Shown here: positions 23,928-32,467 of the stretch, piece after piece | Layout: each line of letters begins with the position of its first letter | How positions within the stretch are numbered: the stretch's first letter is position 1 | Assembly (NCBI GenBank): GCA_963770995.1 | Contig: CAVYRS010000001.1 | Coordinates: 4,092,001-4,156,000, forward strand | Length of the DNA: 64,000 nucleotides | Direction: 5' to 3' | DNA from: CAVSWN01 sp963770995 | Lineage (GTDB): Bacteria > Acidobacteriota > Vicinamibacteria > Vicinamibacterales > CAVVIG01 | Notes under the pieces: generated by a model | Database searches by the model: none | What the model was told of the DNA's origin: nothing | The model's input: only the letters and a program-made list of their open reading frames with translations | Position numbers and translations under genes: made by a program

Positions 23928-26869
23928 GTGTTGAGAGTAGCGATCTCAACAGCGTGGCGGGATGGGTGGCTTGTACCCCGGTGAAATGCGCGACCTGCTG
24001 CCTGCACGAAATCCCCGACGCGACGAGCACCTCGCCATCCTTCAACGCCCGCGCCGCCGGCAGCAGACGCCGTTCGCCGATCTGGCGCGACACGTCGTAG
24101 TGTTCCTTCGTGTAACCGAACGAGCCCGCCATGCCGCAGCAGCCGGCGTCGAGGTCGACGACGGTGCACGAGGGAATTCTCGACAGGAGGGCGCGCGCCG
24201 GCGGGAGGAGGCCCATCGCCTTCTGATGACAATGGCCGTGGAGCAGCAGCCGCGTGGGTCCCGGCTGCAGCGCCAGCCGCGACGGATCGTCCTGACACGA
24301 CCGTTCGAGGAACTCTTCGAAGAGCACGCACGCCTCGGCGACTACGCGCGCGCTTGCGCTGCGCGTCGCCGCGCAGCAGCGCGGGGGCGTCGTCGCGCAC
24401 GGCGGACAGACAGCTGGGCTCGAGAAACACGATCGGCTCGCCGCGCGCGGCCGCGTCGTACAGCGCGTCGGTGTTGGTCTCCGCGAGCGTCCCGCGCTTC
24501 GTCGAGCAATCCTTGCGAGATGAGCGGTCGTCCGCAGCAGACGTGCGGTGCGAGCCGCACGCTGACGCCAGCCGCCTCGAGCACGTCCGACGGCGGCGAG
24601 GCCGATTTCCGGGGAGACGTGATTCGTGAAGGTGTCGTTGAACAGGACCACGCTCGACGAATCGCGACCCTGTAGAGGGTCGCGCTACGCGCGGCTCCGG
24701 ACGCCGTAGCGTCCGGCCCTATCCGGGCCGCGAAACTGCTCGGCAAACGTCCGCCGTGCCCAGGTGGGCAGCGTTCGTCGACGATCGATTCCGATGACTC
24801 GTTCCGTGAGCCACCGCACCGCCGCGCTATCCGCGAACACATTCGATACCGGCGCGAGCGCGCTGCCCCACTTCGCCAGCGTGTGCACGTGCCCGATCGC
24901 GCGGGTGCGAAGCGGCGTGCCATGGCGCCGCCAGTAGTCGGCGAGGAATTCGCTCTTGAACCGCGCAACGTCCACGCCGACCGGACACTCTGCTTTGCAC
25001 GCGCGGCACTCCAGGCACAGATCGAGCACGTCGAACACGCCGGCGTCGCCGAGACCGGACTCGCCGAGACGGCCGGTCATCACGAGGCGCAGCGCGTTCG
25101 CCCGCCCGCGCGTGGAGTGCTTTTCGTCGAGCGTGGCCATGTAGGACGGGCACATCGTGCCGTCCAGTTTTTTCCGGCACGCACCGAGGCCGCTGCACAT
25201 CTCCACTGCGCGACCCATGCCGCCGTGGTCGGAGTAATCGAAATGCGTCCGGGGGTCCGGCGTCACGTAGGTGCTGCCGAACCGGAGGTTCGAGGTCAGC
25301 GGCGGCGCGTCGACGATTTTTCCAGGGTTGAACAGGCCATCAGGATCGAAGGTCTGCTTCACCGCCCGGAACGCGTCGTACAACACCGGACCGAACATCT
25401 TCTGCGTAAACGGTCCCCGCACCATGCCGTCGCCGTGCTCGCCTGACAGCGCCCCGCCGAACTCGAGGACCAACTCGGCGATGTCGTTGGCGATGGCCTC
25501 GAACCGCCGCACTCCTTCCGCGGTTTTCATGTTCACGACGGGCCGCACGTGGAGGCATCCAACGGATGCGTGGGCGTAGACGCCGGCTGACGTGCCGTGG
25601 CCACGCACGATCTGCAGAAACCGTTCGATGTAGTCGCGTAGCCTTTCAGGCGCGACCGCGGTGTCCTCGACGAACGACAGCGCCTTGGCGTCGCCCTTCA
25701 TCGCCATCGACAGGCCGAGCGACGATTCCCGGAACTGCCAGATGCGCGCCTGATCCTCGGGCGCGATCGCGCGCCGCCAGCAACAGGGGAACGGTGACGC
25801 GGCAAGATCGCGCTCGAGCGCGTCGAGGCGCGGCGGCAGATCCTCGGCGCGATCGCCGTAGAGCTCCACGCACAGCAGAGCCCCGGCGTCGGTCTGGAGA
25901 ATCCGTCGGCGCAGCGCGTCGAGCGCCGGGCTCTCGCGGGCGTGATCGAGAATGAAGTGGTCCATCACCTCGACCGCCGACGGCCCGTGACGCAGCACGA
26001 GAGGCGTCGCTGCAAGCGCGTCCAGGAGCTCCTCGAACTCGATGGCGAGTACAGCTTTGGCGGCAGGAAGCGGAACGAGGTTGACGCGCGCCGACAGGAC
26101 GAGCGCGAGCGTGCCTTCCGATCCAACGATCAGCTTCGCAAGATTGAACGGCTTCAGCGGATCGACGAACTCGTCGAGGTTGTAACCGCCGACGCGGCGC
26201 AGCACGCGTGGGAACCTGCGCGCAACTTCGTCAGCGTGTGTGGCGGCGAGGTGTCGTATCGCCCGGTAGCAGGTGGCCTCGAGCGAGTCGCCGGCGCACG
26301 CCGCTTCCAGTGCCGGCAGGTCGAGCGGCCGCAGGTGCGCCACCGATCCGTCTGCCAGCGCCACCTCGAGCTCGAGGACGTGATCGATCGTCTTGCCGTA
26401 GATCACCGATCGCGCGCCGCTTGAATTGTTCGAGATCATGCCGCCGACCGTCGCGCGGCTGGCGGTCGATATGTCGGGCGCGAAACGCAGCCCGTTCGGC
26501 CGCAGCGCCGCGTTCAGCTCGTCGAGCACGATGCCCGGCTCGACGCGTGCCCACCGTTCGGCGACGTTCACCTCGATCAGCCGATTGAAGTACCTGGATG
26601 TATCCAGCTGGAGGCCGCTGCCAATCGCCTGGCCCGCCTGCGACGTGCCGCCGCCGCGTGCGGTGATTGATGTGCCGTGCCGACGGGCGATCTCGACGGT
26701 TCGCACGACATCTTCGCGCGATCGGGGAATGACGACGCCGAGCGGCTCCATCTGGTAGACGCTGGCGTCGGTCGAGTAAAGCCCGCGCGTGATCGGGTCG
26801 AAACGGACTTCGCCGTGAATCTGCCGTTCGAGATCGTGCTGAAGGGCGACGGTGTTCAGAGCGCGTCAT
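23928..26869 (-). CDS. FAD-binding and Fe-S-binding oxidoreductase (YdiJ/D-2-hydroxyacid dehydrogenase type), 3' part frame-broken
   Basis: N-terminal text EVRFDPITRGLYSTDASVYQ and RGGGTSQAGQAIGSGLQLDT is the PCMH FAD domain. NNSSGARSVIYGKT and GSEGTLALVLSARVNLVPLP follow, then FAD-oxidase C (EHGDGMVRGPF). Fe-S part: CSGLGACRKKLDGTMCPSYM and CLECRACKAECPVGVD. The CCG-domain end has VLFNDTFTNHVSPEIG, HGHCHQKAMG and AGCCGMAGSFGY. About 950 aa. The first 2.1 kb is clean apart from one skip near 26851, whereas the last 750 bp has several. The family oxidises D-2-hydroxyacids such as D-lactate or D-2-hydroxyglutarate. The exact stop is lost in the family M palindrome. Confidence 0.85.
24661..24730. 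repeat. family J: three consecutive small hairpins inside the FAD/Fe-S gene
   Basis: GCGACCCTGTAGAGGGTCGC, CCGGACGCCGTAGCGTCCGG and GGCCCTATCCGGGCC follow each other. They fall in the linker between the Fe-S domain and the CCG domain and coincide with the point where the clean frame ends (GRYGVRSRA, stop). A related element is at 29161-29241. Confidence 0.75.
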
Positions 26870-26874
26870 TGTAT

Positions 26875-27110
26875 AGGAGAGCACGGAGAACGGAGGTACG
26901 GAGGCAACGGTTCAACACGGAGCAACGGAGGAACGGAGAACAAACGGAGCGGCCGCCGCGGTTCGATGGGTCGGCCCGCAACGCGGGCCGACTGGCGCAA
27001 TCCGATCGCGCGCGTCGCTTCGCGACGCCCATCGAACCTCTGCTCCGTTCGTCTCCGTTGCTCCGTTTCTCCGCGTTGATCCCGTGAGCTCCGTGAGCTC
27101 CGTTGCGGCT
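26875..27110. repeat. long nested hairpin, family C variant
   Basis: The outer arms are ACGGAG-unit arrays (left GCACGGAGAACGGAGGTACG, right CTCCGTTGCTCCGTTTCTCC). Inside is a second pair, GGTTCGATGGGTC / GACGCCCATCGAACC, and at the core GTCGGCCCGCAACGCGGGCC closing with GAC. It takes up almost the whole 270-bp divergent gap, and no separate promoter was picked out. Confidence 0.85.
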
Positions 27111-27141
27111 ATGATCACGCAACTCCATCAACGAGGTCGCC

Positions 27142-29157
27142 ATGACCGGGCGTCAATCTGTGTGCTGCGTCGGATTCGCGATAGCCGCGGCGACCATCCC
27201 TGCCGTCATTGCTCAAGCGCCGCCACCGCTCCCTGCCGTGTACACGGCCGCGCAGGCGTCACGCGGGCGCGAGGTCTACGCCGCCCAGTGCGCGTCGTGC
27301 CACGGCGGACGCCTGAACGACGGCACCGCCATCGCCGTCGTCGGTCCGATGTTTCTGCAGAAATGGAGCCACCCGCTGATCACGGTCGACGATCTCTTCT
27401 ACATCGTCCAGACGACGATGCCGAAGAACAAGGGGAACTCGCTGCCGGCGGCGGACTACGTGGCGGTCACCGCGTATCTGCTCGAGCAGAACGGCTATCC
27501 GGCCGGATCGCAGTCGAAGCTGGCGAGCGAGGACCTGCGCAAGACGGTGCGTCTGACCACGGCCGGCCGCATCGCGCCGGCGCCCGACTTCATTCCCGGC
27601 CCCGGCGGGATGAGGCCGTCGACGATCGCGCCGGATCAGGCAGCGCTCGAAGCGGCGGCGACCGATGCCAGCTCGTGGCCGTACCACACGCAGAACTATC
27701 GCGGGACCAGGGCGTCGCCGGCGACGCAGATCACGCCGGCCACCGCGAGCCGCCTGCAAGTGGCCTGCGCGTTTCAGATGGGGGAGAGCTCCAACTTCCA
27801 AACCGGACCGCTGGTGTACGACGGCGTGATGTACGTCACGACCACTCACGTCACGGCCGCCATCGATGCGACCACCTGCAAGCTGAAGTGGCGCCACGTG
27901 TGGGCGCCGCGCGCGCGGGAAGTGTGGCTGACCAATCGCGGCGTCGCGCTCAAGGACGGCCGCGTCTATCGCGGCACGTCCGACGGTTACCTCGTGACGC
28001 TGGATACCGCGACCGGCCGCATGTTGTGGGCGCGAAAGATCGCCGACACGGCGATTGGGGAAACCTTGACCATGGCGCCGCTCGTGTTCGACGACCGCGT
28101 CCTCATCGGCCCCGCCGGAAGCGAGAACGCGATCAAGGGCTGGGTCGGCGCATTTCGCGCCGAAGACGGCGTGCCGCTGTGGCGCTTCAACATCGTGCCC
28201 GGCAAAGACGATCCCGGTTACGAAACCTGGAAGGCTGACGCCAAGATTCCGCTCGGCGGCGGCGCCGTGTGGACCCCGATCGCTCTCGACACCGCGCGCG
28301 GCCAGATGTTCGTGGCGACAACGAACCCCGCGCCGGACTTTCCGTCGGAGCAGCGCGGCGACAAGAACCTGTATACCAACACGCTGCTGGTGCTCGACGT
28401 GCGCACCGGCAAGGTGCTCTGGTACGACCAGCTCGTGCCGGAGGACGATCACGACTGGGATTTGACGCAGGCGAGTCCGCTCATCACCGTCCAGATCGAC
28501 GGCCGGCCGCGCGATCTCGTCGTGACGGTGGGCAAGGACGGGATGCTGCGCGCCCTCGACCGCGTGTCGCACGAGCGCGTGTACGAAACGCCGGTCACGA
28601 CCCGGTCCAACGTCGACGCGCCGGTCACCGAGGCCGGTACGCATGCGTGTCCGGGCGTGCTCGGCGGCGTCGAGTGGAACGGCCCGGCGTTCAACGCGAA
28701 AACGAATCTGCTGTACGTGCCGGCCGTCGATTGGTGCGGCACGTTCAAGACCGCCGAGAACGTGCGCTTCATTCCCGGCGCGATCTATCTCGGCGGCACG
28801 TATCGAAGCGACGCGACGTCGCAAGGATGGCTGACGGCGATCGATGCATCATCCGGCGAGGTGAAGTGGAAGTACCGCTCGCCGCGGCCGATGGTGGCTG
28901 CCGCGACAACGTCCGCGGGCGGTGTGGTCATGACCGGCGAGCTGACCGGCGACTTTCTCGTGCTGGATGCGGAGAACGGTAAGGAAGCGTATCGCTTCAA
29001 CACCGGCGGCCCAATCGGTGGCGGCATCGTGACCTACCAGATCGCAGGACGCCAGTACGTCGCCGTCGCGTCCGGCTCGCCCTCGTCGTTCTGGGTCGAT
29101 CAGAATCCTGGGTCGCCGACGGTGTTCGTGTTCGCGCTGCCGGCGGGGAGTCCCTAG
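27142..29157 (+). CDS. periplasmic PQQ-binding dehydrogenase with N-terminal cytochrome c domain
   Basis: A 671-aa protein. The Sec signal peptide ends near AQA (about residue 26). The heme-binding CASCH is at about 51-55, with a later Met ligand possible in TTMPKNKGNS. From about 180 a beta-propeller carries PQQ-type repeats (VYRGTSDGYLVTLDTATGRM, LRALDRVSHERVYE, GWLTAIDASSGEVKWKYRSP). The family oxidises alcohols or aldose sugars in the periplasm, passing electrons to its heme. An N-terminal rather than C-terminal heme domain is seen in Acidobacteria/Bacteroidetes members. No PQQ synthesis gene is in the window. Frame intact. Confidence 0.9.
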   Translation: MTGRQSVCCVGFAIAAATIPAVIAQAPPPLPAVYTAAQASRGREVYAAQCASCHGGRLNDGTAIAVVGPMFLQKWSHPLITVDDLFYIVQTTMPKNKGNSLPAADYVAVTAYLLEQNGYPAGSQSKLASEDLRKTVRLTTAGRIAPAPDFIPGPGGMRPSTIAPDQAALEAAATDASSWPYHTQNYRGTRASPATQITPATASRLQVACAFQMGESSNFQTGPLVYDGVMYVTTTHVTAAIDATTCKLKWRHVWAPRAREVWLTNRGVALKDGRVYRGTSDGYLVTLDTATGRMLWARKIADTAIGETLTMAPLVFDDRVLIGPAGSENAIKGWVGAFRAEDGVPLWRFNIVPGKDDPGYETWKADAKIPLGGGAVWTPIALDTARGQMFVATTNPAPDFPSEQRGDKNLYTNTLLVLDVRTGKVLWYDQLVPEDDHDWDLTQASPLITVQIDGRPRDLVVTVGKDGMLRALDRVSHERVYETPVTTRSNVDAPVTEAGTHACPGVLGGVEWNGPAFNAKTNLLYVPAVDWCGTFKTAENVRFIPGAIYLGGTYRSDATSQGWLTAIDASSGEVKWKYRSPRPMVAAATTSAGGVVMTGELTGDFLVLDAENGKEAYRFNTGGPIGGGIVTYQIAGRQYVAVASGSPSSFWVDQNPGSPTVFVFALPAGSP

Positions 29158-29160
29158 GGC

Positions 29161-29241
29161 GTTTTGCGTTTCCATGTAGCGCGGCCCTTCAGGGCCACGG
29201 ACGCGGGGCTGAAAGCCCCGCGCTACACCAAATCGCAAAGC
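29161..29241. repeat. family J palindrome
   Basis: TGTAGCGCGGCCCTTCAGGG... and ...GGGGCTGAAAGCCCCGCGC close with CTACA. The outer TTTTGCG/CGCAAAG also pair. It starts four bases after the PQQ enzyme stop and may act as its terminator. Confidence 0.8.
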
Positions 29242-29253
29242 GCTGCAGCCGCG

Positions 29254-29580
29254 CTACATCGCCAGCCACGTCCTCAGCGCGTCTCCAATGGCGTCGAGGT
29301 GCGACTCGTCACATCGGCCGATCTGTTTCGCGATCGCGAGGCGCGGGACACTCGCAATTTTGTCGACCATCACCTGGGAGGGGACCGACAAGCCAGTTCG
29401 ATCGCCAGGCGGCACGTCGACACGGAACAGCGGCGCATCGATGCAGTCCGATGTGATGGGGCATACGGTGATGCTTGCGTGGGTCGCGTTGAAGGTGTTG
29501 GCCTGAACGACGATGGCGGGTCTCGGCTTGCCCGTATAGGCACTGCGGGCCGCCATGATGACGATGGCGCCGCGATTCAT
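29254..29580 (-). CDS. mazF: MazF/PemK-family toxin (endoribonuclease)
   Basis: A 108-aa protein, MNRGAIVIMAARSAYTGKPR then PAIVVQANTFN, matching the MazF strand-loop (G..v.......kpRPavVvqn). CPITSD and VPSQVMVDKIASVPR follow the family pattern. MazF toxins cut mRNA at short sequences. The start overlaps the antitoxin stop (ATGA), antitoxin first. The usual N-terminal G-E/D-I..V is changed to GAIVIM. Frame intact. Confidence 0.88.
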   Translation of the reverse strand: MNRGAIVIMAARSAYTGKPRPAIVVQANTFNATHASITVCPITSDCIDAPLFRVDVPPGDRTGLSVPSQVMVDKIASVPRLAIAKQIGRCDESHLDAIGDALRTWLAM

Positions 29581-29849
29581 TCCTGCGGACGCCAGCCTGC
29601 CGTGTCGGCAATAGCGGTCATGAAACGAAGCGTCTCGCGGTCGGATCGGCGCCGACTGGCGAGCACGGACTGACGACGGGCCTCCGAGTCGAAGTCTGCA
29701 CCTTCAGTGCCGAGGCCGGCTTCCAGGATGGCTCGAGCGACCTCGCTGCGGGTCTGCCGTCGGCGGCGAGCCTCACGGGCGATCCGCCGTTCAAGGGTCA
29801 CGGAAACGCGGACGGTCAGGACGGTTGAGTCAGTCTTGGGACGAGCCAT
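29577..29849 (-). CDS. ribbon-helix-helix antitoxin of the MazF-type pair
   Basis: A 90-aa protein. The N-terminal DSTVLTVRVSVTLERRIARE then RRRQTRSEVARAILEAGL is a ribbon-helix-helix DNA-binding unit, one strand and two helices. The C-terminal part (RRRSDRETLRFMTAIADTAG) would wrap the toxin. Being upstream and overlapping the toxin fits a co-translated type II pair. A dyad at 29851-29868, right against the start codon, is the expected autoregulatory operator. Confidence 0.85.
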   Translation of the reverse strand: MARPKTDSTVLTVRVSVTLERRIAREARRRRQTRSEVARAILEAGLGTEGADFDSEARRQSVLASRRRSDRETLRFMTAIADTAGWRPQE

Positions 29850-29850
29850 G

Positions 29851-29868
29851 CTGTATGACAGTATACAG
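29851..29868 (-). promoter_or_regulatory. operator dyad of the toxin-antitoxin operon
   Basis: CTGTAT and ATACAG, perfect 6-bp arms, are separated by GACAGT, and the first base is two bases from the antitoxin ATG. RHH antitoxins bind such short dyads to repress their own operon. Confidence 0.6.
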
Positions 29869-29941
29869 CCGGCGCTTGTCTTGAACCAAGCTCACCGTGG
29901 CCATTGGCCTTTCATGTGTGGGCCGTGGGGCGCAGCCGCTG

Positions 29942-30595
29942 TTAGGCCGCGTGCCACAGCACCGCAAAGAAGTGACACGTCGTGCCGATCATGACGAACA
30001 CGTGCCACACGAAGTGGCCGTACCGTACGCGTTCCGCCGCATAGAACGCGATGCCGGCGGTGTAGGCGAGGCCGCCAGCGATGAGCCACAGCCAGCCCGC
30101 CACTGGCACGTGAAGCCACAGCGGTCGAATGGCGATCAGCGCAAGCCACCCCATTCCGATATACAGCGAGGTCGACAACCGAGGGTACCGAATGCCACCC
30201 ACCGCCTTCAGCGTGACTCCGAAAATCGCCAGCCCCCACACGACACCGAACAGAGTCCAGCCCCAGAAGCCGCGTAGTACGCCAAGAGTGAACGGTGTGT
30301 ACGTCCCCGCGATGAGCAGGAAGATCGCGCTGTGATCGAGAACCCGAAACACACGTTTCGCCCTGTTCCTCGGCAGGGCGTGATACAGAGTCGAGGCCAG
30401 GTACAGCACGATCACGGTTCCCGCGAACACGCTCGCACCGACCATCGCGACAGCACCACCGCGTCGAGCGGCGGTCAGCACGAGGAATGGAGTCGCCACA
30501 AGGGCTGCGAGCAGCCCGACCGCGTGGCTCACGCTGTTGGCGATCTCCTCTCCAAGAGAAGGTACGCGCGTAGCAGTTGAGACAACATTCCCCAT
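29942..30595 (-). CDS. hemolysin III family (PAQR-type) membrane protein
   Basis: A 217-aa protein with seven predicted spans. Conserved PAQR/HlyIII motifs are present: STLYHALP after span 2-3, VLDHSAIFLLIAGTYTPFTL in the middle, and GHFVWHVFVMIGTTCHFFAV at the end, with the three His expected to bind zinc. Length matches YqfA/HlyIII (about 210 aa). The biochemical role is unsettled in bacteria. No partner genes, and it converges with the DsbD-like gene's neighbourhood only by position. Confidence 0.9.
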   Translation of the reverse strand: MGNVVSTATRVPSLGEEIANSVSHAVGLLAALVATPFLVLTAARRGGAVAMVGASVFAGTVIVLYLASTLYHALPRNRAKRVFRVLDHSAIFLLIAGTYTPFTLGVLRGFWGWTLFGVVWGLAIFGVTLKAVGGIRYPRLSTSLYIGMGWLALIAIRPLWLHVPVAGWLWLIAGGLAYTAGIAFYAAERVRYGHFVWHVFVMIGTTCHFFAVLWHAA

Positions 30596-30604
30596 CGCTT
30601 CACG

Positions 30605-32380
30605 TCAGCTTTTCGGACGCAGGATCACATAGGCGGGCAACCCGACGGCGTTGAAGCGCTGCATGACCGGCTTCGCCGGCGGCTCGTCGGGGTCTTCGGC
30701 CTGGAACTTGATCTTCACGTACTTGTCGAGTGCGACCTTTACTTCTTCGCTCTTCAGCGTCGTCTTGTCCATCGTCAGGCAGTTCTTGCACCACGTCGCC
30801 CACATGTCGATGAGCACCGGCTTCTGTTCGCGCGCGGCGACGTCGAGCCCTTCGCCGAGGTTGGCGTGCCAGCCGGTCTTCAACTGTTCTTCGACGCTCG
30901 ACGTGACGGCGGACGCATCGACCCAGCGGTTCGACACGATCGAATACGCCTCATAGCCGTAGTAGGCGGCCGTGGCGAGGATGAACACGCCAAACGCCTG
31001 CTTGACGCGAACCATCCACAGGCCGGGCTTGGGCAGCTTGGCGAGGCCCGCGCCGGCAATCGGCCACGGCAGCGCCATGCCGATGCCGAGGCAGAACGGC
31101 AGCGCGAGCGCGATTGTCGTGCCGGTCGCGTACAGATTGCTCGCGAAGAGGACCACCTGAATGACGACCGGCGCCACGCACGCGCCGGCGAGCAGCGCCG
31201 CGACGGCGCCCATCGCAAACGCCATGATGAACGTGCCGCTCTGTTTCCCCGGTGCGAACCCGCTCGAGAATCGCGAGAAGTCGATGATGATGACGTCGAA
31301 CATCGCGAGGGCCAGGACGACGAACAGAATGGCGATGCCGGCGTTGAACCATGCCGTCGAATTGATGGAGCCGAACGTGCCCGCGGTGAGGATGACCACG
31401 AGCCCGAGGATGCCGTAGACGAGCGCCATCGCGCCGCCGTAGGTGGCGCCGAGCAGGAAACCGCGCAATCGCGACGCCGGCGCGTTGCCGATGCCACTCT
31501 GCGTGCCGGCGCCGATGATGGCCAGGTTGATGGGGATCATCGGCAGCACGCACGGCGTGAGGTTGAGCGCCAGGCCGCCAAGGAACACGAGCAGGAGGAT
31601 TGCGAGGGGCCCGCGGCCCTCGAACATCCCGCGCTCCTGAACGCCGTTCTCCGCGTTGCGAATGAACGTGAGGAAATCCTGCACGCCGAGATACCCGCCG
31701 GTGGAGCCGAGGACCGCGAAGTTCTCGAGTTTAGCCAGGTCGTTCGCGCTGTCGGAGACGTTCGTCGTTCGGCGTTCGCCGTTCGGCGTTCCTTCGCTCG
31801 CCGCTCCAGCGGCGTTGGGCTTTTCTCCACGCCCGAACGCAATGCGATCGAAGAGCTTGATCGCATCGGGGTTCGGCACGACGGCCGCCGCCCCGGGCAC
31901 GACGTTCAGCGTCCATTGCACGTCCTGCGTGACCGGCGGATAGCACAGCTTCGCATCGCACGCTTGATAGCGGAGGTGTGCCGGTACGACGATCTGGCCC
32001 TGGGCGACGCCGGGCGCCAGCGTGAGGCGTGCGCCGATCAGGAATTCGTGCTCGAAGACTGTCAGCGGCTGGTCCAGGCCTTCCACTCGGAAATCGATCG
32101 CCGGCGGAAACACCACCTCGTCCCACGTAATGCCGGCGGGGACATCGATCGTCAGGACTGTGGGGATGAGCGTCGGGTCGCGCGGCTTGTTCGACTGAGT
32201 GTGAAGCCCTTCAGGGAGCGTCACCTGCAGCGCGGCACGGACGCTGCTCCCCGCACGGACGGCGGTGCTTTCAATCAGGGGAGAGACTTCCGCGCGTGGG
32301 CGGCGCAGCTGCGCATTCGCCATACTGGCCGTCGCCAGTACTCCCAGCAGGTACAGCGCTAACACGGAGAACACAGACAC
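30605..32380 (-). CDS. DsbD-like thiol:disulfide interchange protein
   Basis: A 591-aa protein. After a signal peptide, the DsbD alpha-like domain (about 25-165) contains YQACDAKLCYPPVT. Eight spans follow, with NLTPCVLPMIPI and GACVAPVVIQVVL bearing the membrane Cys pair. The C-terminal thioredoxin domain has ATWCKNC (CxxC) near 528. It should carry reducing equivalents from the cytoplasm to periplasmic proteins. The GTG start and first residues (SVFSVLA) lie in a family C repeat. Residues NGERRTTN, in the linker before the membrane part, come from a family B array. Frame intact. Confidence 0.92.
   Translation of the reverse strand: MSVFSVLALYLLGVLATASMANAQLRRPRAEVSPLIESTAVRAGSSVRAALQVTLPEGLHTQSNKPRDPTLIPTVLTIDVPAGITWDEVVFPPAIDFRVEGLDQPLTVFEHEFLIGARLTLAPGVAQGQIVVPAHLRYQACDAKLCYPPVTQDVQWTLNVVPGAAAVVPNPDAIKLFDRIAFGRGEKPNAAGAASEGTPNGERRTTNVSDSANDLAKLENFAVLGSTGGYLGVQDFLTFIRNAENGVQERGMFEGRGPLAILLLVFLGGLALNLTPCVLPMIPINLAIIGAGTQSGIGNAPASRLRGFLLGATYGGAMALVYGILGLVVILTAGTFGSINSTAWFNAGIAILFVVLALAMFDVIIIDFSRFSSGFAPGKQSGTFIMAFAMGAVAALLAGACVAPVVIQVVLFASNLYATGTTIALALPFCLGIGMALPWPIAGAGLAKLPKPGLWMVRVKQAFGVFILATAAYYGYEAYSIVSNRWVDASAVTSSVEEQLKTGWHANLGEGLDVAAREQKPVLIDMWATWCKNCLTMDKTTLKSEEVKVALDKYVKIKFQAEDPDEPPAKPVMQRFNAVGLPAYVILRPKS
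31761..31793. repeat. family B heptamer array in frame inside the DsbD-like gene
   Basis: GTTCGTCGTTCGGCGTTCGC then CGTTCGGCGTTCC: four to five GTTCGNC heptamers, one arm only, read on the minus strand as NGERRTTN. It falls in the linker between the periplasmic domain and the membrane domain, where extra residues are likely to be tolerated. Confidence 0.8.
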
Positions 32381-32457
32381 GAACTGTGGACACCGAAACG
32401 CTCTGGTACAAAGAAATCCGTGTTTTCCGTTTGTGTCCGTGTCCTCCGTGGTAGTGC
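32361..32457. repeat. family C hairpin repeat
   Basis: The left arm is AACACGGAGAACACAGACAC and the right arm GTGTCCGTGTCCTCCGTGGT, with CTGGTACAAAGAAATCCG in the loop. The left arm supplies the start codon and first seven or so codons of the DsbD-like gene. Confidence 0.85.
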
Positions 32458-32467
32458 CTTTGTTCCG

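Noticed and set aside
22960..24651. A 563-aa fusion of an Fe-S protein and an MFS transporter
   Set aside because: Both families are normally separate. The join runs through a 31-bp-arm palindrome and other frame breaks, so it is treated as two genes with a lost stop.
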